NCBI GenBank assembly: GCA_003230795.1
Contig: QIGM01000396.1
Coordinates: forward strand, 1-8,531
Direction of reading: 5' to 3'
Source: a bacterium
GTDB taxonomy: Bacteria > Bdellovibrionota_C > UBA2361 > SZUA-149
Length of the DNA stretch: 8,531 nt
The position numbers and the translations under genes were made by a program. A model generated the notes under the pieces. That model made no database searches and was not told the origin of the DNA. It worked only from the letters and a program-made list of their open reading frames with translations. Positions 1 to 5,077 of the stretch are shown here, piece by piece (the first letter of the stretch is position 1; every line of letters starts with the position of its first letter).

Positions 1-522
1 AATCAATGTTCCTTGACTATATGCATCGATAACGATTGGTTCTTCATCGTTTTGGCGTTCTCCAAGGAGTTCCGCCAGCTCACCCGCAGCCCCAGCCTCC
101 AGCTTCGCTCCTTTGCGAGCTGAGAAAGCCGAGGCTATACAATGCATAATATCTTTAGAAAAACCGTCAGTATGATTTCGAATCGCCTGCACTTCGTGCC
201 CACGCCACTCTGCAATCATACTGCACATTGCATCGATCGCAGTGTCTGTCATGTTCATGCCGTTAATAGCGATACTGGGCTTGCTCCACGTCCTATTCGG
301 ATTACGCTCTTCTTTGGGCGCAGAAAATAGATCGGGGTCTTCGATAGGTGCCGTCTTCGAAATCAAAGTTTCAGACCCAGGATCACCGTCTGGAATAATT
401 GAATCGGGGAACCGCAGCTCCAACATTGGGTGATCTTTCGCTTTATCTGCAACCGGAAGCGTCAAAGCATCGAGCTCTGAGACGGGCTTAGGATTTTTTT
501 CCGTGGCTAAATCAGCGGGCAT
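1..522 (-). CDS. Serine alpha/beta-hydrolase-like protein, 3'-truncated by window edge
   Basis: Reading leftward from ATG at 522, the frame stays open for 174 codons to the window edge, so the C-terminus is missing. Residues 1 to about 80 are polar and rich in Pro, Asp and Glu, with no signal peptide or membrane segment, and look disordered. A folded domain then begins: a hydrophobic strand ending in INGMN (86-90), a helix (about 92-106), then RNHTDGFSKDI (115-125), and finally IVIDAYSQGTLI (163-174). A-Y-S-Q-G (167-171) matches the nucleophile elbow of alpha/beta hydrolases, with Ser169 as candidate nucleophile and Ala in place of the first Gly. INGMN could form the oxyanion hole. The order (I-N-G, N-x-T-D-G, then x-Y-S-Q-G) resembles a group of uncharacterised bacterial lipase-like proteins. 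The acid and His of a catalytic triad would lie beyond the edge. An alternative ATG at 534 overlaps the ribosome binding site GGAGAG (527-532), so 522 is preferred. Substrate unknown; the fold call is moderately sure. Confidence 0.7.
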   Translation of the reverse strand, partial: MPADLATEKNPKPVSELDALTLPVADKAKDHPMLELRFPDSIIPDGDPGSETLISKTAPIEDPDLFSAPKEERNPNRTWSKPSIAINGMNMTDTAIDAMCSMIAEWRGHEVQAIRNHTDGFSKDIMHCIASAFSARKGAKLEAGAAGELAELLGERQNDEEPIVIDAYSQGTLI

Positions 523-526
523 ACGA

Positions 527-532
527 CTCTCC
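527..532 (-). promoter_or_regulatory. Ribosome binding site deciding the start at 522
   Basis: On the minus strand GGAGAG sits 4 bases (6 from GGAG) before the ATG at 522. Its first G is the last base of the alternative in-frame ATG at 534, which has no purine-rich site of its own. This favours the start at 522. Confidence 0.55.
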
Positions 533-535
533 ATA

Positions 536-549
536 CTTGTTATGACAAG
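536..549. repeat. Small perfect dyad CTTGT-TATG-ACAAG
   Basis: Two 5-base arms, CTTGT (536-540) and ACAAG (545-549), flank 4 bases. The dyad lies directly upstream of the hydrolase gene, between its possible promoter box and ribosome binding site, so it could be an operator. At this length chance is also plausible. Confidence 0.25.
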
Positions 550-593
550 CAAGAAAAGGAGAGACTCCTCAGAATCGCTAGTTAAAGCTAAGA

Positions 594-599
594 ATTATA
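594..599 (-). promoter_or_regulatory. Possible -10 box (TATAAT) for the left-edge hydrolase gene
   Basis: The minus strand reads TATAAT exactly, about 72 bases before the ATG at 522, giving a leader of roughly 65 bases. No recognisable -35 hexamer lies 16-18 bases further upstream, where the sequence is GCGCGA-like. The call therefore rests on the -10 match and its position just outside the gene, downstream of the terminator at 723-765. Confidence 0.35.
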
Positions 600-722
600 G
601 TGCCTTACGGAAGACTTCGCGCAGAAAACAGTATTATGATCTGTTAGGGCTTGCCCGTAGTTGATAAGAGAGCGGTGAATCAACCTTCTACTGTGCAACC
701 TGCTTGATCTTATAGAGAGCGT

Positions 723-765
723 AAAGAAAGACGGTGGGCGAGGAGAAACACCTGCACCCACCGCC
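723..765 (-). terminator. Rho-independent terminator of the small leftward unit
   Basis: On the minus strand GGCGGTGGGTG (765-755) pairs over 11 bases with CGCCCACCGTC (740-730). Nine pairs are Watson-Crick and two are G-U. The 14-base loop is followed by TTTCTTT (729-723). On the plus strand the two wobble positions become A-C mismatches and there is no T run, so the direction is clear. It begins 5 bases after a TAA at 773-771, which implies that a leftward gene once ended there. Confidence 0.75.
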
Positions 766-770
766 GGAGA

Positions 771-985
771 TTACTCGTCGTTGTAAGCCCTTTTCATGAT
801 CCTCATCCTTCTGCGGATCGTTAGTCTCATCGTTGGCGTAATCTTAATCGATATAAGCTTACCTGGCCTCATCTTCCGTCTCCAGTTCGTCTTCGTAGGT
901 GGCTTCATTACCATCCCAGAGCTCGCTTCCCGGCTTCCGCACTCTTTTCAGGGGTCTGAGATGTAGTCGGAACGGATGTTGACAT
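771..985 (-). pseudogene. Probable decayed gene for a small acidic protein
   Basis: The minus strand has AAGGAG (1000-995), a 9-base spacer and ATG at 985. The frame gives only 25 residues (Thr/Ser/Pro-rich start, then Glu/Lys/Ala) before TAA at 910-908. From about 927 the frame shifted by one base encodes a strongly acidic sequence (SELWDGNEATYEDELETEDE), with in-frame TAAs at 861-859 and 846-844. It then continues acidic (DYANDETNDPQKDEDHEKG). A second one-base shift near 790 leads to AYNDE and TAA at 773-771, just before the terminator. Start, acidic body and stop would together make about 72 residues, but need two frame changes and lose two stops. I infer a decayed gene. The alternatives are a genuine 25-residue peptide at 908-985 with a long untranslated tail, a small RNA, or the opposing 56-residue hydrophobic frame at 796-966 on the plus strand. 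Function unknown. Confidence 0.4.
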
Positions 986-994
986 TTAATCGGT

Positions 995-1000
995 CTCCTT
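995..1000 (-). promoter_or_regulatory. Strong ribosome binding site of the small leftward unit
   Basis: AAGGAG on the minus strand, 9 bases before the ATG at 985, is close to the consensus. It is the main reason to think a gene is, or was, translated leftward from 985. Confidence 0.55.
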
Positions 1001-1065
1001 ACTTTCGATAAGGCAGCGAATCTGGCTTTGACGCCAAAACCTATTTAGATTCACCGCTGTGCTCC

Positions 1066-1099
1066 CGCAGATACTCGATACTAGGATCGAGTATCTGCG
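1066..1099. repeat. 14-bp perfect palindrome, operator-like or stable RNA hairpin
   Basis: CGCAGATACTCGAT (1066-1079) and its exact reverse complement (1086-1099) flank the 6-base spacer ACTAGG. After four unmatched bases on each side the symmetry resumes with CTGTG (1057-1061) and CACAG (1104-1108). No T run follows on either strand, so it is not a standard terminator. It lies 66 bases upstream of the ribosome binding site at 995-1000. It could be an operator, or a hairpin in the 5' leader of that unit. Confidence 0.75.
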
Positions 1100-1207
1100 T
1101 GGACACAGAGTGCTAAACTTCTACCGATATAATTAGGGCAATTGTGTATCTCACGATCTACATAAAATCAAAATTTCGAGCGAGAACATACCAAAGTGCA
1201 AAAGATC

Positions 1208-1253
1208 AAAAACTTGTGGGGCGATTAAGCTGGTCGAAGAACCTAATCACCCC
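1208..1253 (-). terminator. Rho-independent terminator after the 291-residue membrane protein gene
   Basis: On the minus strand GGGGTGATTA (1253-1244) pairs with TAATCGCCCC (1227-1218) over 10 bases, with one U-G wobble. A 16-base loop lies between the arms, and TTTTT (1212-1208) follows a few bases later. It lies 14 bases beyond the stop codon at 1268. Confidence 0.75.
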
Positions 1254-1267
1254 GATGCAGAGCGTTG

Positions 1268-2143
1268 TTAACTCTCAGCACTGTCTGGAGCTACTTCGTC
1301 TGTAGTCTCTTCAAGATCAAGCTTCAGTTTGATCATCGCTTCTCGAATGTCTGCGCGTTCAAAACTAGGAACCGCAGCTGCCTGCTCAGAGCGCCACCCC
1401 CGGTGGATTGGCAGTTCTAGTCTTGGATAGTAATACTTATCGTTACCGAAGTGTTTTAAGGCCGCATCCCTCATGAAGAGGATTCGAATGACATGAGACG
1501 GACGTTCTACCAAAGTCTCGAAGCAGTAGTTCACGCTTAAGTACTTGCGTAGATCGTCCTCCGGAATAACTGTAAGCCGCAGAACGTCAACATCCTCGAC
1601 ATCTTCCCAATACGCAGGAATAATCAGGCTCCATTCCATGTTGGCCAGTGTTCCAGAGTCCATCATAGCGCGGCAGGCTAACGCTTTAAGCGCGGCCATA
1701 GCCACCCTACCTCTTGCGCAGCCATCAAAACAGATTGCCGGGTTAGCAAAGGAGCATTCCTGCATCTTCTTATCGACATAATCTAGGGCGGCACTATTAT
1801 TCACCTTTAATGCGAGGTTCCATTCACCGTAGTCACGGACTAGCAAATGATGTTTCTCTTCAATCGTCATTGACACCATTAACTGCACGCGAACTTGTTG
1901 TCGATTCTGCTGTGCATCGGCGGACTTAATGTCTGCGTTTCTGGAAACGAGAACGAACATCAGCGCAATTAAGAGCGTCAGTACCGCAGCGATAGGTTCC
2001 GTTAGTGCATAGGTTGCAACCGTCTCGGTAACAAACCGCAAGAAAGGCCATTCGATTCGATGCGAATGAGTGAGCACCAGAACCGCTGCGAGACTACACA
2101 GTAGTAGCGAGAGAATAAATGTACGGTAATGCTTATGCGACAT
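1268..2143 (-). CDS. Membrane protein of unknown function with two N-terminal helices
   Basis: I do not recognise this 291-residue protein. Two hydrophobic stretches, about residues 8-25 and 48-67, predict an N-terminal membrane hairpin. A mainly soluble region of about 220 residues follows and is probably cytoplasmic: RNADIKS follows helix 2, and both ends would face the same side. Four Cys cluster at 130, 138, 142 and 157 (C-x7-C-x3-C-x14-C), which might bind metal or form disulfides. An acidic segment lies around 180-199 (YWEDVEDVDV and following). The C-terminus is acidic. The start was chosen at ATG 2143 because GGAGG (2155-2151) stands 7 bases upstream. The frame stays open to an ATG at 2287, but those 48 extra residues are not membrane-like and that start lacks a comparable site. 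The gene is monocistronic: a terminator follows directly and the upstream neighbour is divergent. No homology-based function is offered. Confidence 0.75.
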   Translation of the reverse strand: MSHKHYRTFILSLLLCSLAAVLVLTHSHRIEWPFLRFVTETVATYALTEPIAAVLTLLIALMFVLVSRNADIKSADAQQNRQQVRVQLMVSMTIEEKHHLLVRDYGEWNLALKVNNSAALDYVDKKMQECSFANPAICFDGCARGRVAMAALKALACRAMMDSGTLANMEWSLIIPAYWEDVEDVDVLRLTVIPEDDLRKYLSVNYCFETLVERPSHVIRILFMRDAALKHFGNDKYYYPRLELPIHRGWRSEQAAAVPSFERADIREAMIKLKLDLEETTDEVAPDSAES

Positions 2144-2150
2144 CACAAAA

Positions 2151-2155
2151 CCTCC
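2151..2155 (-). promoter_or_regulatory. Ribosome binding site fixing the start at 2143
   Basis: GGAGG on the minus strand, 7 bases before the ATG at 2143, is a near-ideal Shine-Dalgarno sequence. It argues against the longer frame starting at 2287. Confidence 0.7.
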
Positions 2156-2213
2156 GTGATGGAGAAGGGGATTCCTACGCCAATCAAACCTATGACCAGC
2201 CTTACGCCTGAAG

Positions 2214-2232
2214 TAGATGCAAATCGCATCTA
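2214..2232. repeat. Perfect 7-bp dyad upstream of the leftward membrane protein gene
   Basis: TAGATGC and GCATCTA flank AAATC, 71 bases upstream of the ATG at 2143. The size and position suit a regulator binding site or a small leader hairpin. No T run follows on either strand. Confidence 0.35.
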
Positions 2233-2643
2233 GTCCTGGCCCAAGACAGAGTAAGTCTTCAAAAGAATAGGGGACTACAGAGAGCATGGATGAAGTCGGC
2301 GGCGAAGCTCTATGCGTATCGCTTGGACTCTGGAGAAGGCTTCACCCAGTAGATGAAATAAAGAATACTAAACTGGTCAGATTGTTCAAGTCTTTGGAGT
2401 TTGCCTAGAGATTTATCCCTATGCTCCTGAAAATACAGGATAGTTTCATCGAGAACTCAGCAATACCAATATGAAGAGAAGAGCCCGCACCTATTTCGCT
2501 TACAACGCTGGAGGAAATGCTTCGAGCTATCGATACTATTTACGTATAGTACAAAGCTGCTGAATTGGACCTGGAATGAATACTGCTTTTCACCTAAGCC
2601 AGATAGTTGATACGTTTTCGGATACTTATCTTGAGAAGAATGA

Positions 2644-3567
2644 ATGAGTAAGACTTCAGAAAACGTGTCGATAGAAGCAAGCAGGAGGCATCTTGACCTC
2701 GGACTGCTGCTCGCGCTTACCCTACTGCTTATCTACTTATTTTTTGAGCCTCTTCGAAAAGTCTGGGACATCGCTCAAGTTAACGATGACTACTCTCATG
2801 GCATGCTTCTGCCGGTAGTATCGGCCTATATATTTTGGGACAGGCGAAGCAAGATTAAAAAACTATGGGCAGAGCGTCACAACCATAGCCCCGGGCTTGT
2901 AAAGATTCTCATCTCTAGCGCACTTCTTATCATCGGTGGTGTGCTTTTCGTTGGCTGGGCGCTATCGGGCCTCACCTACGTTGGTTGGCTTGGTTTTTTC
3001 TTCATGCTAGCAGGAAGTCTTATTATTTCTCTGGAAAAGAAATGGCTGGCTCTCGTGTTAGAGCCTATTCTCTTACTCTTCATGGCGCATCCTTTGCCGG
3101 CTTCACTGGTGCCAAGGCTGTTCAATCCATTGCAACAACTGGCAGCGAAATCCAGTGAAGTTTGTCTGGATCTACTCGGTGTTCCAGTCTATGTGCAAGG
3201 CAACATCATTGAGATTCCTGGCATGCGGCTTCTAGTTGAAGAAGCCTGTAGTGGTTTGCGATCTGTGCTTGCAATGGCAACCGTTGCCGTAATCATGCCA
3301 ATGCTTTTTCGCATGACCCATGTCGCTCGTGCGAGTCTCTTCGCTATTGCGATCGTCATTGCACTGGTCCTCAATATCGCCCGAGTCGTCGTCACAGGAG
3401 TATTGGCCTATTTCTACGACAAGTCGGTAGCGGAAGGTTTCTTTCACGACTTTACCGGAATGATAGTTTTTATCATCGGCATCAGCATTGTCTATACTGC
3501 GCTTCACTATTTAATTACGGACGAAAAGGCACCCGTGAAGGATCAAGAAGGAGCGCCGAGCCAATGA
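2644..3567 (+). CDS. xrt: Exosortase (EpsH/Xrt family transpeptidase-like membrane protein)
   Basis: A 307-residue inner-membrane protein of the exosortase/archaeosortase family. The family recognises a short C-terminal tag (PEP-CTERM type: motif, membrane helix, basic tail) on exported proteins and is thought to cleave and transfer them to the cell surface. The three expected catalytic residues are present: Cys202 in LVEEACSGLRS, Arg247 in LNIARVVVTG, and His268 in GFFHDFTGM. About eight membrane segments can be drawn: roughly 17-34, 50-65, 85-105, 108-128, 134-149, 205-223, 229-256 and 270-291. The N-terminal D-Y-S-H-G (49-53) is also typical of the family. The length suits a single-domain exosortase without a fused EpsI domain. 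The ATG at 2644 has GAGAAG 5 bases upstream; an out-of-frame ATG at 2640 closes after three codons. The stop overlaps the next gene's start (ATGA). The subtype and cognate tag cannot be told from this window, and no tagged protein is present. The family call is firm. Confidence 0.93.
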   Translation: MSKTSENVSIEASRRHLDLGLLLALTLLLIYLFFEPLRKVWDIAQVNDDYSHGMLLPVVSAYIFWDRRSKIKKLWAERHNHSPGLVKILISSALLIIGGVLFVGWALSGLTYVGWLGFFFMLAGSLIISLEKKWLALVLEPILLLFMAHPLPASLVPRLFNPLQQLAAKSSEVCLDLLGVPVYVQGNIIEIPGMRLLVEEACSGLRSVLAMATVAVIMPMLFRMTHVARASLFAIAIVIALVLNIARVVVTGVLAYFYDKSVAEGFFHDFTGMIVFIIGISIVYTALHYLITDEKAPVKDQEGAPSQ

Positions 3568-4208
3568 TTCACCGAAAAAGTGCTCTCGCCTGTTTGTTAT
3601 TCGTTTTTCTACTACTTGGCTTTACCAGCCGACTTAACGATCTGGAGGCTCCAAGCTCGCCAGCGAGCGAAAAACTACTCAACATTCCAAAGTCCCTCGG
3701 CTCCTGGACAAGTCAAGAAAGCCTTGGTCTCGGCCTGCGTGAACAACAAATTCTTCAACTCGATAGTTACGTTCGGAGAAAGTACCGCAATCCGGATGGC
3801 AAGCAAATACAAGTCTATATTGGCTACTGGAAGTCTCAAAGCGGCGACTATCAAGCGGCGAAACATTCACCCAAAACATGCCTACCTTCTAATGGCTGGG
3901 AAATACTGGAGACGAGCGAGCGAAGAGTAGAAGCCTTAAATGCCAATGTCTCGAGCATACTCGCGCGCTTTAAAAGCAGTTACATGCTTTTTGATTACTG
4001 GTTTTTCAGTGGAAACGAAATTTATAACAAAGAGTGGCTAGCCTTGCTAAAGATCGCCAACCAAAAGCTAGTAAATGGTCGATCCGACGGCGGTATCGTC
4101 GAACTAGGAATAGTACTCGAGAACTCCGAGGCATCCACCAAAAAAGAAGCCCAAGCAGTTCTCGAAAGCTTCGTTACAGACTTTAAAGACAGTTTCTCTG
4201 CCGAATGA
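3564..4208 (+). CDS. epsI: EpsI-family exosortase-associated protein (DUF3485)
   Basis: A 214-residue protein with one N-terminal hydrophobic segment (about 7-22), which suggests a membrane-anchored or exported protein facing the periplasm. Family landmarks are present: LGSWTSQ (45-51), YIGYWKSQ (85-92), the hallmark H-S-P-K-T-C-L-P (101-108) followed by GW (111-112), FDYWF (143-147), and R-S-D-G-G (173-177). EpsI proteins occur beside or fused to exosortases. They are needed for or linked to exopolysaccharide production and protein sorting, but their biochemical activity is not established. His101 and Cys106 are the most conserved-looking residues, though a catalytic role is conjecture. The ATG overlaps the exosortase stop by 4 bases and has AAGGAG (3548-3553) 10 bases upstream, so translational coupling is likely. 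The length is near the usual size. The last 25 residues are polar and helix-prone and match no motif I know. Confidence 0.88.
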   Translation: MIHRKSALACLLFVFLLLGFTSRLNDLEAPSSPASEKLLNIPKSLGSWTSQESLGLGLREQQILQLDSYVRRKYRNPDGKQIQVYIGYWKSQSGDYQAAKHSPKTCLPSNGWEILETSERRVEALNANVSSILARFKSSYMLFDYWFFSGNEIYNKEWLALLKIANQKLVNGRSDGGIVELGIVLENSEASTKKEAQAVLESFVTDFKDSFSAE

Positions 4209-4242
4209 TTTCCTCAATTATTTTGGCTCGTAAGGCCTTCAA

Positions 4243-4863
4243 ATGCTCTCAGCAAAAGATGCACTAAAAAAACTACAGGACGGCAATAAGCGGTTTGTCT
4301 GCGATGAAGCGGGAAGCATTGCACGCACCTGCAAAATTCGACGAAACGAGTTACTCGAAGGACAAAAACCATTCGCTGTGATTCTTGGTTGCTCAGACTC
4401 TAGAGTTCCCGCCGAAATCGTATTCGATGAAGGGCTCGGAGAAATTTTTGTTATACGCGTCGCAGGAAATATCGTCGCCCCCTCTCAAATCGGAAGTGTG
4501 GAGTATGCGGTTGAGACATTCGGGACCAGACTAGTTGTTGTGATGGGCCACTCTCAGTGCGGAGCAGTAAAGGCCACGATTTCAGAGCTTGAGCAGCCCA
4601 CTGAAAACCGCTCTCTACATCTTCGCGCGATCGTGGACCGAATTCGTCCTTCAGTGGAAGTCTTACTGGAGTCTAATGTAGATGCAACCGCGGATGAGCT
4701 TCTTGAACTCGCAATTCGCTCAAATATTCGAGCATCAGCCAATCACCTACGACATGGGTCAGCCATTCTTGAGAATTTAATCGAGCAGAATGAGCTCCTA
4801 ATCGTCGGAGCTAAGTATTGCCTCGAGAGCGGGGAAGTTGAGTTTTTCGACGGTCTTCCCTAG
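4243..4863 (+). CDS. Beta-class carbonic anhydrase
   Basis: A 206-residue cytoplasmic zinc enzyme interconverting CO2 and bicarbonate. Zinc ligands Cys50, His103 and Cys106 lie in GCSDSRVPAE (49-58) and MGHSQCGAVK (101-110). Asp52 and Arg54 form the catalytic dyad next to the zinc. RVAGNIVAP (72-80) and the C-terminal YCLESGEVEFF (192-202) are also standard for the Can/CynT/plant-like branch, which usually forms dimers to octamers. All key residues are intact and the length is normal, so the enzyme should be active. ATG 4243 has TAAGG (4231-4235) 7 bases upstream. The gene starts 34 bases after epsI on the same strand with no terminator between, so it is probably read from the exosortase promoter. 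No sulfate transporter, cyanate or carboxysome gene is nearby, so general bicarbonate supply for biosynthesis or pH balance is the simplest role. A symbol (can or cynT) cannot be chosen from this evidence. Confidence 0.95.
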   Translation: MLSAKDALKKLQDGNKRFVCDEAGSIARTCKIRRNELLEGQKPFAVILGCSDSRVPAEIVFDEGLGEIFVIRVAGNIVAPSQIGSVEYAVETFGTRLVVVMGHSQCGAVKATISELEQPTENRSLHLRAIVDRIRPSVEVLLESNVDATADELLELAIRSNIRASANHLRHGSAILENLIEQNELLIVGAKYCLESGEVEFFDGLP

Positions 4864-5077
4864 GAGCTTATCGGCTCTCTGAGAGCAAACCGACGAAGAC
4901 AATAGAAGCGCCGTATCCTCTCAGCTAGCTCCCGTTCCATTTCAAAGCCCCACGTCCCAGAAAATCCAAATTTCAGAAATCCTGCCGTATTGCCGATTTC
5001 TTTAATCAGGGGACTGTTGAAAAACAGTCCCATCAGGACAGTTCCTTACTTACGAAACAACAATTTTTGGTTCTCCA
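4864..5077 (+). promoter_or_regulatory. Structured leader region upstream of the sensor kinase
   Basis: This 214-base gap has no open frame of note but several inverted repeats. GCTCT-CTG-AGAGC (4874-4886) lies 10 bases past the carbonic anhydrase stop. AGAAATC (4975-4981) pairs with GATTTCT (4995-5001). GGGACTGTT-GAAA-AACAGTCCC (5010-5031) is a perfect 9-bp stem with a GNRA tetraloop. A third segment GGACAGTTCC (5036-5045) could pair instead with 5010-5018, using two G-U wobbles. No T run follows any of these on the plus strand, so none is a standard terminator. No clear promoter pair was found, though the kinase must either have one here or be read from the upstream operon. Confidence 0.45.
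5010..5031 (+). repeat. Perfect 9-bp hairpin with GAAA tetraloop
   Basis: GGGACTGTT (5010-5018) and AACAGTCCC (5023-5031) are exact complements around the GAAA loop. The hairpin ends 46 bases before the kinase start codon. A GNRA loop on a GC-closed stem would be stable in RNA. It could be a transcript-end stabiliser, part of a cis-acting leader, or the recognition site of a DNA-binding protein. Confidence 0.7.

Larger units (their letters stand above)
523..770. other. Intergenic region left of the small leftward unit
   Basis: Besides the terminator, the TATAAT box and the CTTGT/ACAAG dyad listed separately, I see only a GTTGAT/ATCAAC pair (660-665 and 679-684). An 11-base sequence AGCGGTGAATC (671-681) recurs in inverted orientation at 1048-1058. 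No gene is evident. Confidence 0.5.
2144..2643. other. Divergent intergenic region, no confident gene
   Basis: This 500-base region separates the leftward membrane protein gene from the rightward exosortase operon, and should hold promoters for both. I see no clear -35/-10 pair. A TTGATA at 2607-2612 lacks a properly spaced -10. Two dyads stand out: TAGATGC-AAATC-GCATCTA (2214-2232), and TACTAT-N6-ATAGTA (2534-2551). Short open frames include 2286-2408 (40 residues) and 2471-2563 (30 residues with an AYNAG motif), neither with a good ribosome binding site. Confidence 0.6.

Noticed and set aside
142..433. Two plus-strand frames of about 60 residues at the left end
   Set aside because: They lie inside the minus-strand hydrolase frame, which is longer and has recognisable motifs, a ribosome binding site and a possible promoter.
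1128..1133. TATAAT on the plus strand as a promoter
   Set aside because: No -35 box at suitable spacing, and no rightward gene follows before the leftward membrane protein gene.
2144..2287. 48-residue N-terminal extension of the leftward membrane protein (start at 2287)
   Set aside because: GGAGG stands 7 bases before the internal ATG at 2143, and the extension is not membrane- or signal-like.
2286..2408. Plus-strand 40-residue frame in the divergent intergenic region
   Set aside because: No convincing ribosome binding site, no recognisable motif, and a length expected by chance.
2607..2630. Promoter TTGATA with TACTTA before the exosortase gene
   Set aside because: The spacing between the two hexamers is about 10 bases instead of 16-18.
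3189..3507. Minus-strand frames antisense to the exosortase gene
   Set aside because: The plus strand carries all three exosortase catalytic motifs; the antisense frames show no family features.
4874..4886. Terminator after the carbonic anhydrase gene
   Set aside because: The stem is only 5 bp and no T run follows, so it does not meet the usual criteria.
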